64,000 nt of DNA from Actinocatenispora thailandica (GTDB taxonomy: Bacteria; Actinomycetota; Actinomycetes; Mycobacteriales; Micromonosporaceae): assembly GCF_016865425.1 (NCBI RefSeq), contig NZ_AP023355.1, positions 3,470,198 to 3,534,197 on the forward strand. The letters run 5' to 3'. Under the pieces are notes generated by a model. It did not search any database, had not been told where the DNA came from, and saw only the letters and a program-made list of their open reading frames with translations. Below are positions 16,775-26,600 of this stretch, piece by piece; the first letter of the stretch is position 1; each line of letters opens with the position of its first letter. A program made the translations under genes and the position numbers.

Positions 16775-17695
16775 TCAGTCTCGCGGCTCGCCCGGGATCG
16801 GCTCGACGAGCCGGCGGAACGTCTCCGCCTGCGTCGGCTCGCCCTCGATGCTGCGGGACCTGACGACGTCGAGTTCGGCGGGCCGGAACGCGACCCGCTC
16901 GGGCAGTTCGGAGTGCGGTGCCTCCCGGGAGAGCAGGACGCCGGGGCGGAGCGCCAGGACCGGGCGCTCCGGAATGCGCACGCCGTATCGCAGCCGGCTG
17001 GGTTCACGGCCGAGCACGCTCTCCCCTTCCGGGGCGCGGGTGTTCCGCACGAAGACGGTCGACCTCGTTGCCCGGAGCGGCAGGAGGGACTCCCGGTCAC
17101 GCCGGAACGACACCGTCGGTTCGAGAGGGTGGACGGTGCCCTCGATCGTCTCGCCCTGCTCCCTACGCACCACGTGCTCGCGGGATCGCAGCTCCGCCCG
17201 CCGGGCCTCCAGCGCGTGCGGCGGCTCGGCGGCACGCCACGAGGCGGGCACGCTCTCGGTCTTCCGCAGCGGCGTCAGCTCGACCCGGTCGGCGAGCCGC
17301 ACCTTCTCCGCCTCGCTGCCCTCGATCGATGCCGGCGGGTCGCTCGGGACCAGTGCCCGGCTGAACTCCGCGTTCAGCTTCCTGCTTCCAGTGGCGGCGT
17401 CCTCGTCGGCCCGACGGTACGACTCCCCGGCGGTGCGCAGTCCCTTCGCGGTGAACTCCAGGGTGCCGATGACGCCGGTGATCATGCCTTTGAGCGTGTC
17501 GATCAGAGGGTCGAACTGCTCCTGGAACTGCTTTCCCATCGAGTCGTCGCCCCATGCCGACCGGTACCGTTCGCGCAGGCTCTCCAACCGGTGAAGATGG
17601 GTCTCGTACAGCGCGATCTGTTGTTGGTAGGCATTGCCGACCTTGGTCACGCCTTCGGGATTCACCCACAGCGAGCCGGATGGATTCTCACTCAT
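16775..17695 (-). CDS. WXG100-type protein with long C-terminal extension
   Basis: This is a 306-residue protein. ATG at 17695 is preferred because GGAAAGG lies about 8 bases upstream; an in-frame start 21 bases earlier is possible. Residues 1-110 are helical, with the WGDDSMGKQF motif (a W-G-x-D-x-x-G-x-x-F variant of the WXG hairpin) near residue 50, as in actinobacterial ESX-type proteins. Residues 120-306 are charged, rich in Arg, Glu and Pro, and of unknown function. The stop lies nine bases before the giant effector's start, so the two are co-expressed and may associate. A role as partner or targeting factor for the effector is inference. Confidence 0.8.
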   Translation of the reverse strand: MSENPSGSLWVNPEGVTKVGNAYQQQIALYETHLHRLESLRERYRSAWGDDSMGKQFQEQFDPLIDTLKGMITGVIGTLEFTAKGLRTAGESYRRADEDAATGSRKLNAEFSRALVPSDPPASIEGSEAEKVRLADRVELTPLRKTESVPASWRAAEPPHALEARRAELRSREHVVRREQGETIEGTVHPLEPTVSFRRDRESLLPLRATRSTVFVRNTRAPEGESVLGREPSRLRYGVRIPERPVLALRPGVLLSREAPHSELPERVAFRPAELDVVRSRSIEGEPTQAETFRRLVEPIPGEPRD

Positions 17696-17756
17696 GGACG
17701 TCGCCTTTCCGGCCACCCGGCAGCCCCGGGGTGGGCGCCGCGCGGGATTCGCCCGC

Positions 17757-18176
17757 TCATGGTTGATCCGGCGTGAGGCCGAGCATCGAACGCACCTCGC
17801 TGGTCATCCTCGGGCCCTCTTCGGGAAGGAACATGTCGACGCCGGCTTCGCCGCGCGCCAGCTTGGCCGGGTCGATGCCGGCCGGCACGATCGGCGCCAG
17901 AATCTCCGCCGCCTTGGCCAGCACGCTGTCCTTGGCTTCGAGGAAGGTACGCAGGATGACGGCGCTCAGCTCCGCGGGCGGCATTCGCTTGTAGGCGCCG
18001 GTGGGAAACTGCAGATCGGTCAACACGCCGCTTTGGCCGACGGTGACCGTCACCTCGCGCCGCGGGGACGTCGCCGAGGCGCTGAGGGCACGCATGCGCT
18101 CCTGGAGTTCACCGAGGCTGCTGCGCTCGTGCTCGTATTCGGCGAACAGTTTCGCCACATGATCGTCGAGCTGCAC
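17757..18176 (-). CDS. YbaB/EbfC family protein
   Basis: This is a 139-residue protein. GTG at 18176 is chosen because GAGAGGAGT sits 8 bases upstream and the upstream frame is not protein-like. A helical N-terminus (residues 1-40) and a central strand-rich part (REVTVTVGQSGVLTDLQFP) match the YbaB/EbfC fold, which forms dimers that bind DNA non-specifically. It is longer at the C-terminus than a classic YbaB (about 100 residues). It is the first gene of the leftward T7SS operon. A second YbaB-like gene closes the rightward operon at 36701. Confidence 0.75.
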   Translation of the reverse strand: MQLDDHVAKLFAEYEHERSSLGELQERMRALSASATSPRREVTVTVGQSGVLTDLQFPTGAYKRMPPAELSAVILRTFLEAKDSVLAKAAEILAPIVPAGIDPAKLARGEAGVDMFLPEEGPRMTSEVRSMLGLTPDQP

Positions 18177-18194
18177 GTGCCCACTCCTCTCGGA

Positions 18195-18211
18195 GTAACC
18201 TCCGCGTAACC
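18195..18211. promoter_or_regulatory. Direct repeat GTAACC-N5-GTAACC
   Basis: Two identical hexamers stand exactly 11 bases apart, so they face the same side of the helix. They lie in the leader of the leftward YbaB-like gene. This layout is typical of binding sites for OmpR/PhoB-type regulators, but no regulator is identified here. Confidence 0.4.
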
Positions 18212-18262
18212 CGCAGTCCACAAAACGCCCGGTCACGACGTCACCTAACGACAGCGTTCGCA

Positions 18263-18290
18263 AGAGTACCCGACCGGATCCACCGCGCAA
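18263..18290 (-). promoter_or_regulatory. Candidate promoter for leftward T7SS operon
   Basis: On the minus strand TTGCGC (18290-18285) and TACTCT (18268-18263) are separated by 16 bases, a fair match to a housekeeping -35/-10 pair. The predicted transcript starts near 18256 and leads into the YbaB-like gene. Confidence 0.4.
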
Positions 18291-18310
18291 CACGGCCGCA
18301 TGTTGGAAAG

Positions 18311-18340
18311 TTACACAGGCAACGTGGATCAGGGCATTAT
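18311..18340 (+). promoter_or_regulatory. Candidate promoter for WXG100 genes
   Basis: TTACAC (18311-18316) and CATTAT (18335-18340) are spaced by 18 bases in an unusually AT-rich patch of this GC-rich genome. This would give a leader of about 160 bases before the first WXG100 gene. Confidence 0.45.
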
Positions 18341-18507
18341 ATGCGAGAAGGTTGCTTCCACCCCAGACCTTGTGCTGTCATGCACCGTGACCGGTGGGCG
18401 CGTTTCGCGCGCGCGACCGCTGTCGCCGCTCGGGGCTTCGGCCCGCCGTTCCAGCCAGCCGCGCCTGAAGCACCACGCGCCCCAGCCACACGAGAGGAAC
18501 GTTCGTC

Positions 18508-18837
18508 ATGACGATGCCAACGGTCAATACCGTTGAAGAGGGCATGCGATCGGCTGCCAACACGTTCGCGCAAACGGCCGACGAATTCAATAGCCACCTG
18601 CAAAGCGTCAACAACCAGATGGCGACGTTGCAGGCGAGCTGGACCGGCCAGGCCTCGGGTCAGTTCAACCAGGCGATGGACAACTGGGAGAACTCGTTCA
18701 AGAACGTGATCAACCAGTTGCTTCGCATGCTGGAGGTCATGGGCGCCACCACGAAGGGTTACCACCAGGCCGAGGACACCGCGAGCAACACCGCGAAGAA
18801 CTTCATGGACGCGCTTCCTCCGCTGCCCGGAGTCTGA
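18508..18837 (+). CDS. WXG100 family T7SS protein (ESAT-6-like)
   Basis: This is a 109-residue helical-hairpin protein of the usual WXG100 size. Trp-Thr-Gly near residue 46 (QASWTGQASGQF) forms the loop, and YHQAE near residue 85 is a Y-x-x-x-D/E export signal in the C-terminal helix. GAGAGGA lies 11 bases before the ATG. It precedes a second WXG100 gene by 44 bases; such pairs normally form a secreted heterodimer recognised by EccC. Codon use is more AT-tolerant than in neighbouring genes, consistent with high expression or a different history. Confidence 0.92.
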   Translation: MTMPTVNTVEEGMRSAANTFAQTADEFNSHLQSVNNQMATLQASWTGQASGQFNQAMDNWENSFKNVINQLLRMLEVMGATTKGYHQAEDTASNTAKNFMDALPPLPGV

Positions 18838-18881
18838 GCAACATCGCGGTATCCAGGTGGAACCCAAGAAAGGTGACAACG

Positions 18882-19183
18882 ATGTCAGATTATCGTTTCG
18901 ACTTCACGCAGGCCGACGCCACGATCTATGACATGCAGACCATCAACAAGAGGATCGGCGACGCGCTGCAGAGCATGGAAAGCAGCGTCGAGAAGAGCCT
19001 CGCGGACTGGACCGGCGCGGCGCAGGAAACCTACTGGGACGCCAAGGCGCAGTGGAACAAGTCCGCCGGCGACATGAACGCGTACTTCGAGCAGGCCCGG
19101 CTCGTGCTGATGGACATCTCGGACAACTACGGCACCACGGAGCAGCGGCACACGAAGCTGTGGAACGACGTCCGCGGGGCTGA
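18882..19183 (+). CDS. Second WXG100 family T7SS protein (apparent C-terminal frameshift)
   Basis: This is a WXG100 protein of about 100 residues. The ATG at 18882 follows AAGAAAGG; an in-frame GTG lies nine bases earlier. Trp-Thr-Gly (LADWTGAAQETYW) sits near residue 41. As read, the frame does not stop after KLWNDVRG but runs on to 19517 as Arg/Pro-rich noise, overlapping the next gene by 240 bases. One extra G in the run 19176-19179 gives Gly-stop, with TGA at 19181-19183, right before a strong hairpin. I therefore place the end there. It is the expected partner of the preceding WXG100 protein. Confidence 0.82.
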
Positions 19184-19199
19184 CCTTGACCGAACCGGT

Positions 19200-19227
19200 C
19201 GCGGCGGGCCCGGTCGGGCCCGCCGCG
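19200..19227 (+). terminator. Perfect 12-bp hairpin after WXG100 pair
   Basis: A 12-base GC stem (19200-19211 with 19216-19227) surrounds a four-base loop, with no U tract. It sits just beyond the corrected stop of the second WXG100 gene and before the next gene. It probably stabilises or partly terminates the WXG100 message, so that the two small proteins are made in excess over the machinery. Confidence 0.6.
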
Positions 19228-19276
19228 ACCGCGCTCCGGTACCCCGAATCCCGCCGGCTCGAAGGGCTCTAATCGC

Positions 19277-20197
19277 ATGGCTTCCGACACCGACTTCAGC
19301 TACGAGAACGATGATGCCATCGATGCTCTCCATCTCTACGACCACTACGACAATGGCGAGATCGGTGGGCACACCAAGAAGCATCCGAACGGCTGGGCCG
19401 AGACCGCCATCGAGCAGATCGAGGCCACCGAGACCACCGAGGGCTCCAACGGCAAGGACCGGTCGACATACCAGGAGGTGCACTGGGACAAGCTCAATGT
19501 CAGCGACAGCGAGCTGAAAGACTACAAAGAACTCTGGAATTGGTATCAGGACGAGCTGCCAGACAAGTGGAACGACTACGTCAAGCAGTTCGACCAGACC
19601 GACCCGAGCAACGTCGACGTCCCGAAGTACGACCCGAACAAGCAGTACCTGCCGCCGGACGACGGCGATTTCGACAAGCCCGACACGAAGGCGTACACGG
19701 GCGGCAGTGACAATGCCAAGGGCGAAATGGTGGTCAGCACCGACGCGATCAAGTACTTCGCCAAGCAGTTGCGGACCGTCGCCGGCGACGGCAAGGGCGT
19801 ATTCTACGACATCTACAACAAGTTCGGCGAGCTCGAACCCAAACCGGGCCGGTTCGCCAAGGCGGAGATCCTGCGCCAGAAACTGGCCGGCAGCGGCCCC
19901 AATGACGGCGGCCTGATCGGCGACACCCAGGGCCTGATGCGGCAGATCCACATGACCCTGTTCACGCTGCACGACGCGCTGCTCACGATGGCCAAGGAAT
20001 ACGAGGACAACGAGACCAACGTCCGCAAGAAGGGCGAGAAGTTCAAGGACATGACCGAAGACGAGCTGAACCAGTTCATGTCCGATCCGTTCGCCGACAT
20101 CGACGGCATCCAGGACTACGGCGGTACCGAGAGCGGTGGCAGCGGTAGCGGCAGCGGCAGCGGTGGGAGCGGCGACGGCAAGGGCGGCGACAAGTGA
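19277..20197 (+). CDS. Acidic T7SS-locus protein of unknown function
   Basis: This is a 306-residue, strongly acidic protein that I do not recognise as a named family. Residues 1-150 are rich in Asp, Tyr and Trp. Residues 150-270 are predicted helical and resemble a WXG100-like four-helix body (TDAIKYFAKQLRTVAGDG, then LMRQIHMTLFTLHDALLTMA) without a clear W-x-G. The C-terminus is a Gly/Ser tail. There is no signal peptide. Its place between the WXG100 pair and a larger WXG100-type protein suggests an exported or chaperone-bound T7SS component. The codon mix is less GC-biased than in the flanking genes. Confidence 0.7.
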   Translation: MASDTDFSYENDDAIDALHLYDHYDNGEIGGHTKKHPNGWAETAIEQIEATETTEGSNGKDRSTYQEVHWDKLNVSDSELKDYKELWNWYQDELPDKWNDYVKQFDQTDPSNVDVPKYDPNKQYLPPDDGDFDKPDTKAYTGGSDNAKGEMVVSTDAIKYFAKQLRTVAGDGKGVFYDIYNKFGELEPKPGRFAKAEILRQKLAGSGPNDGGLIGDTQGLMRQIHMTLFTLHDALLTMAKEYEDNETNVRKKGEKFKDMTEDELNQFMSDPFADIDGIQDYGGTESGGSGSGSGSGGSGDGKGGDK

Positions 20198-20259
20198 CCC
20201 GGTGTCCCGGGGGCTCGTGCCCGACGACGGAACCGTTGCGACGGTAAGGGTCTCTGCAC

Positions 20260-23258
20260 ATGTCTGGCGACAGCAACAACAGCGACTCGACGAGCGGCTC
20301 GGATTTTCGTGGTGACCCGTTCGGGCACAAGGGGACCTACCCGCCGACCGACATCGACGTCAGCAACACCAACGACCTCGAACAGTGGGCGTCCGGTGAC
20401 GGGTACAGCTGGCGGAAGATCGAAGCGGCGATCGTGGGCGGCGCCGCGATGGTCACCTCCGACGACGCCGCCTACGCGGCAAGTCTGGTGTCCCCGCAGA
20501 GCATCATGGACACCGCCGGCGCGTTCCAGACCGCGATGGACGCGTTGACCTGGCTGGAAACCTTCATCGACCAGCAGACCGATGCCATCGCCGGGGACGG
20601 GAAGTCCTGGCAGGGCGACGCCGCGGACGCCTTCCGAGCCAAGATGAAGACGCTGTCCAAGTGGGCCGGGCGCCAAGCGGAGCGACTGTCCGGCGGCGCT
20701 GGCATGGGTTCGAGCGCGTCGCTGCCCAACCAGCTCACCACCGACGCCAACTACCTGGCCTGGGCGCAGCAGACGATCCAGTACCTGGACCGCGCCTGGG
20801 CGACGATCGCCAGCAACCACGGCACCGACAGCAACTCCGACGACCTGGTGACGATCAGCTCGTCCAAGTACGCCAAGCCGATGATCAAGCAGATGCTCCA
20901 GGTCGCGGAGACCCTGGCGGACCAGTACACCGCGACGGTGCCGAAGGTCGACTCCGGCGGCATGGACGACCCGCCGGGGGTGACGAAACCGACGCCGACC
21001 CTCTCGACCCCGCCGGCGCCGACGTTGACGACCCCGAAGCCACCGCCCAAGGTCACGACCCCGCCGCCACCGAAGATCACCACCGCACCACCACCGAACA
21101 TCACCACCGCACCACCACCGCCCAAGGTGACGACTCCGCCCCCGTTCAACCTGACGACCCCGCCCCGGGCGGCAAGTACGCCCCGCCCTCGGTCACGACG
21201 CCGGCACCGCCCCTCGGCAACATGAACCTGCGGACGCCGAGCGTCACCCCGCCGCAGGTGTCGGGGCCGCCCGGCAACGGTGACCCGTCGAACCCGGGAA
21301 ACCGGTTCGGACCCAACTTCCAGCCGCCGCCGGTGGGGGCGCCGCCGAGTTCCTCGGGTGGCAACCCTCCGGTCGCGACTCCCACCCCGCCGGTCGAGCC
21401 GTACCAGGTGCCGCCGGTCGGGCCGGTTCCGAACGTGCAGCCGTACGCGCCGCCGAAGGTGCCGACGCCGCCGTCGAGTTCCGGTGGCTCGGGCGGCGGA
21501 TCGGGAAAGATCCCGCCGGTCGGTTCGCCCCCCGGTGGCAGCAGCCCGTACGGGAGTGGCGGGCAGCCGAAGTTCACGGCGCCGGTGCTGCCATCCGCGC
21601 CCGGCGGCGGAACCGGCGGCGGGACCGGTACCAACATGCCGATGATGCCCGGCATGCCCGGCTCCCGCGGCCCCGGCGCCGGCAGCGGCAGCAAAGCCGT
21701 CGAACCACCCGACTCCTCCGGCCTACTCAAGGGCGACGGCAACGACTGGTCCCCCAACATCGACGGGATCGGCCTCCCCGACACCTCCGGCGGCGCCGAC
21801 GCCGGCGGCACCGGACTGCAGAACAACGGCACCGGCATGCCGATGATGCCCGGCATGCCCGGCTCCCGCGGCCCCGGCGCCGGCAGCGGCAGCAAAGCCG
21901 TCGAACCACCCGACTCCTCCGGCCTACTCAAGGGCGACGGCAACGACTGGTCCCCCAACATCGACGGGATCGGCCTGCCCGACACCTCCGGCGGCGCCGA
22001 CGCCGGCGGCACCGGACTGCACGCCCAGCAACCACCGGGCACGGCCGCCACCGAAACACCCCTGACACCCGGCGCCCCGGGGGCACCCGGCGCCCGCGGC
22101 GGCCCCGGCGGCAGCAAGCCCGTCGAACCACCCGACTCCTCCGGCCTACTCAAGGGCGACGGCAACGACTGGTCCCCCAACATCGACGCAGTCGGCCTCC
22201 CCGACACCTCCGGCGGCGCCGACGCCGGCGGCACCGGCCTGCGCGCCGACGAGAACACCGAGCAGGCACCGACCGGCGGCGGGCTGCCGCTCGGCGTGCC
22301 GATGGTGCACGGCGTTCCCGGGGTGCCCGGGGCCGCCGGCGGCACCACCGGTGGCGGCGGCAGGGCCGACCGGGCGGCCGGCGCGTCCGACGCGTCCGGC
22401 TTGATCGGCGGTGACCCGGACGTCTGGTCCGGCACGAACGTCGCTCCGGGCGTGCCGGACGCGCCGGCCGGAGTCGCGCCGGGCGGCGCCGGGCTCGACG
22501 AGCCGCCGGCCGCCGAGCACGGGGCGACGGCGCCCGCCGCCGATGTGGCCGCGCCAGCTGGCCCTGCGACCGACCCGGTCGCTGCCGATCGCGCCGCGAC
22601 GCACACGGCTGCTGGCCTGCCGCCGACCGCGACGCCGGAGCCGACCGGTACGGCGGATCCACGCGACCGGTCGGGCAGCGAGCGGGGCACCGGCCGACCT
22701 GACGCGGGGCAGCCGGCAACCGGCAACAGCAGCCCGGAACCCGGATCGGATCTCGAGGTCGCGGGCGCACCGACCGGGGCTCCCGCGATCGTGCCCGTAC
22801 CCGTCGTACCGGTGGCTGCCGGCGGCGCGGCCGAGACGCGGCCCACTGCGCCGCGCGCCCGTGCCGCGCCGCCGGCGCCGGCGGCGCCGTCGGCGGCCGA
22901 GGCCGGCGGCGTCACGTTGTCGGTGGCGATGCCCGGCCCGCCGCCGGCGGAGACGGTAACGCCGGCGGCGGAGACCGTGGCGCCGGCGCCGGGAGTCCCG
23001 GTGGCGCCGGTGCCGGCGGTACGACCCGCCGACGAAGACGAGGGCGAGCAGGATCCGGTCGAGTCCGAGTCCGGCGACGCCCTGCGGGAGCCGGAATCGA
23101 GCTGGACCGGCGGCGACGGTGAGCAGCCGGCGGCACAGGACCGCGTCCCGGTCGTCCGGCCCGACGAGGACGACGACGGATCGGACTGGGACGACGCCGA
23201 GGGCGCCTGGTGGCTGACCGGCACCGGGACGCGACAGGAGGAACGGGCGGATGACTGA
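20260..23258 (+). CDS. Large WXG100-domain protein with proline-rich repeat tail (one apparent frameshift)
   Basis: About 999 residues if a single base is added to the C run 21163-21166; as read, the first frame stops at 21225 and a second frame carries the rest to 23258. Residues 1-230 form a helical PPE/WXG100-like domain with SWQGDAADAF near residue 116. A Pro/Thr-rich stretch (PPPKVTTPPPP) spans the frame change. Three copies of a motif containing SSGLLKGDGNDWSPNID follow, then Ala/Pro-rich sequence, and an acidic Trp-rich end (SDWDDAEGAWW). The frame change merges two halves that both lack separate start signals. It resembles the long proline-rich WXG100 proteins of actinomycete ESX loci, probably exported or wall-spanning. 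The stop overlaps the next start. Confidence 0.75.
21636..22021 (+). repeat. Two near-identical 201-base repeats
   Basis: Bases 21636-21836 and 21837-22021 repeat almost exactly with a period of 201 bases (67 codons); I saw one substitution over the conserved part. A shorter third copy lies at about 22110-22236, and a degenerate fourth near 22395. It is a recent in-gene duplication. Confidence 0.85.
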
Positions 23259-23646
23259 CGAGGCCGAGGCGCCGCAATTGAACAGGTGGAAGCGGGCGCA
23301 GCCCGGGCGGCCCGCCGCGGCGGCCGGTACGCCGGTACCCCTGGACGCCGACTTCATGTCGTCGTTGCGTTGCGGTGGCCCGGAGTACACGCTGTCGGAG
23401 CGGTTCGAGCTGATGCGCCAGCGGCAGCGCGAGATGGACGAGCAGCTCGCCCGGGAGGAACAGGAACGGTCCGAGCGTGCCGACGCCAAGCGCCGCGGGG
23501 CGTCGTTCGGCGGTGACGACGACGAGGCCGACGACGAGGCACCGGCCAAGCCGCGCAGGGACGACCGCTACTCGGTCGGTTTGCTGCGCAACAACAGCGC
23601 TGCCTGGGATAGCGGGGCGGGCGCGGGATCGGGCCAGCTCGGATGA
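23251..23646 (+). CDS. Small charged T7SS-locus protein
   Basis: This is a 131-residue hydrophilic protein, unrecognised. Its ATG overlaps the end of the preceding gene, and its TGA overlaps the EccC start (ATGA), so all three are probably translated in a coupled way. The middle has a Glu/Gln/Arg-rich predicted coiled coil (FELMRQRQREMDEQLAREE). There is no transmembrane segment. It is likely cytosolic, and an accessory to EccC is the simplest guess. Confidence 0.7.
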   Translation: MTDEAEAPQLNRWKRAQPGRPAAAAGTPVPLDADFMSSLRCGGPEYTLSERFELMRQRQREMDEQLAREEQERSERADAKRRGASFGGDDDEADDEAPAKPRRDDRYSVGLLRNNSAAWDSGAGAGSGQLG

Positions 23647-26600
23647 GAACCGTCACCGTCAAGAGACCGCCGCGCGCGGCCGGGCCGGAGGCGCCCGAGG
23701 GGCAGATCGAGCTGCAGGAGCCGCCGCTGATGGCCGAGGAGGCCCAGCTCGACTTCCGTTCCTTCGCGATGATCGTACCGATGGGCCTCAGTACCGGTGG
23801 CCTGATGGTGATGTTCGGCATGAGCATGCGGTCGCCGTTGATGTACGTCATCGGCGGCGGGATGGCGTTCGGCATGCTGTTCATGGGCCTGATGCAGATC
23901 GGCCGCAGCGCGTCGGACCGCAAGCGGAAGATGCACGGCGAGCGGCGCGACTTCCTGCGCTACATCTCCCAGATCCGCCAGCAGGCACGCGAGGCGGCGA
24001 ACCAGCAGCGCCAGGCGGTGCTGTGGAACAACCCGCAGCCGGACCGGCTGTGGTCGTTGGCGATGAGCGACCGGCTGTGGGAACGACGGCCCAGCCAGGA
24101 CGATTTCGGCCGGGTCCGGATCGGGCTCGGCCGGCAGGACGCCATGCTGCGATTCCTGCCGCCGGAAACCAAACCGATCGACCACCTGGAGCCGCTGTCC
24201 ACGATCTCGCTGCGGCGGTTCTCCGAGGCGTACAAGACCGTCTCGCACGTGCCCACCTCGGTGGGGCTGCGCAGCTTCACCAGCATCGAGTTCGAGGGCG
24301 AGGCCGAACCGGCGGTCGGCCTGGTACGGGCGATGCTGGCCGGCCTGGTCACGTTCCACGCGCCGGACGAGCTGCGGGTCGCGGTACTCGCAGACGTCGC
24401 CCAGCGCGACGCGTTCGACTGGGTCAAGTGGCTGCCGCACAACGCGCACCCGACCGCCTTCGACGCCGCCGGCCCGGTACGGCTGTTCGCGAGCAGCCAC
24501 GACGAGCTGCTGGACCTGCTCGGGCCGGAGGTCACCGAGCGCGGCGAGCACGACAGGTCGGCGCGGCCCACCACCAGCGAGCCCTTCGTGGTCGTCGTCG
24601 CCCGGAGCCCGCTGCCCGCCGAGTCCCCGCTGTTGACGGTCGGGATCCGCAACGTCGTCCTGCTGGACCTGACCGGGCAGATGCCCGGCGGCCCGAAGGT
24701 GCTGCGGCTGACCGTGGACGCCGACCAGGTCCGGTACCCGGCCGGCGAGGGGGTGGGCTCGGCGCAGATCGACACGCTCGGCGTCGGTGAGTGCGAGACG
24801 CTGGCGCGGATCATCTCCCCCAAGCGCACCAGCGGCGTGCTGGACGTGGTGGACGAGCCGCTGGACGCGAACTTCGACCTGACCACGTTGCTGGGGATCC
24901 GGGACGCCGCCACCTTCGACGTCGACGCGCTGTGGCATCAGCGCGGCCCGCAGCGCAACCGCCTGGCGGTACCGATCGGGGTCACCGACGGCGGCGAGGT
25001 CATCGAGCTGGATCTGAAGGAGTCCGCGCAGGGCGGCATGGGCCCGCACGGCCTGCTCATCGGTGCGACGGGGTCGGGTAAGAGCGAGCTGCTGCGCACC
25101 CTGGTGTGCGCGCTGACCGCCACCCACTCGTCCGAGATCCTCAACCTGGTACTGGTCGACTTCAAGGGCGGCGCGACGTTCCTCGGCATGGATCACCTGC
25201 CGCACACCTCGGCGGTGATCACCAACCTCGCCGACGAGTTGCCGCTGGTGGACCGGATGCAGGACGCGCTCAACGGTGAGCTGACCCGGCGCCAGGAACT
25301 GTTGCGGGCCAGCGGTTACGCCTCGCTGTACGACTACGAGAAGGCGCGTGCCGCCGGTACCCAGCTGGTGCCGTTCCCGGTACTGCTGATCATCGTGGAC
25401 GAGTTCAGCGAGCTGCTGTCCAGCAAGCCGGAGTTCATGGACCTGTTCGTGTCGATCGGGCGCCTCGGTCGCTCGCTGGGTGTCCACCTGCTGCTCGCCT
25501 CGCAGCGCCTGGACGAGGGGCGGATCAACCGGGTGGAGGGCCACCTGTCGTACCGGCTGGCGTTGCGGACGTTCTCCTCGATGGAGTCGCGGTCGGTGAT
25601 CGGGGTCGGCAGCGCGTACGAGCTGCCGCCCGAGCCGGGCAACGGCTACCTGAAGATCGACACCACCAACCTGGTGCGGTTCAAGTCCGCGTACGTGTCC
25701 GGTCCGTACACCGGGACGGGGCGCAACGCCGAGGAGGTCGAGCACACCGCGGCCCGGCTGTCCCCGTTCGTCACCAGCCAGGTCGACGTCCGGCACGATC
25801 CGGCCCGGGAGCGCGCCGTCGAGGTGGCCGAGGCGCCGGCCGAGCCGGACCCGGACAGCGCGACCGGACCGACCCTGGTCGACGTGCTGCTGGAGCGGCT
25901 CCGCGACTCCGGCCCGCCGGCCCGGCAGGTGTGGTTGCCGCCGCTGTCCGAGGCACCGAGCCTGGATGCGCTGCTGCCCAGCGTGGTACCGGATCCGTCC
26001 CGGGGCATGACCGTCGGCGACCCGCTGGCGCAGGGGCGGCTGCGGGTGCCGGTCGGCATGGTGGACCGTCCCGCCGACCAGCTGCGCGAACTGTTGACGC
26101 TCAACTTCGACGGCGCCGAGGGCCATGTCGGTATCGTCGGCGCACCGCAGAGCGGCAAGTCGTCGCTGCTGCGCACCATCATCCTGGCGCTGGCGTTGAC
26201 CAACACGCCGGACGAGGTGCAGTTCTACGGCCTCGACTTCGGCGGCGGTGGGCTGTCGTCGATCGGTGGGCTGCCACACGTCGGTTCGATCGCCACCCGC
26301 CTGGAACGCGACCGGGTGGTGCGCACCATCGAGGAGGTCATGCAGGTCCTGGAGCGCCGGGAGCAGATCTTCGCCGCGCACGGCCTGGACTCGATGTCGG
26401 CGTACCTGGCGGCCCGAGCGCGCGGTGAGATCGAGGATCCGCACGGACACGTGTTCCTGGTCGTGGACGGCTGGTACACGATGAAGCAGGACTTCGAGGA
26501 TCTGGACGGCAAGTTCCAGGAGCTGGTCTCGCGCGGGCTGTCCTTCGGCGTGCACGTGATGGTGTCGGCCACCCGCTGGTCGGAGATGCGCACCTGGCTG

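Larger units (their letters stand above)
18177..18507. other. Divergent promoter region between the two T7SS arms
   Basis: These 331 bases contain no coding sequence that I can support. The region separates the leftward effector arm from the rightward machinery arm. It is visibly less GC-rich around 18300-18360 than its surroundings. Candidate promoters for both directions and a direct repeat are listed separately. The 3' part, 18395-18420, is an alternating CG-rich stretch that could fold in the leader of the WXG100 transcript. Confidence 0.6.

Noticed and set aside
12134..17776. Long plus-strand open frame opposite segment A and the WXG100-type genes
   Set aside because: Low-complexity, Arg-rich translation; the minus strand has clear domains, catalytic residues and ribosome binding sites.
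19184..19517. C-terminal extension of the second WXG100 protein
   Set aside because: The translation turns Arg/Pro-rich, overlaps the next gene by 240 bases and crosses a strong hairpin.
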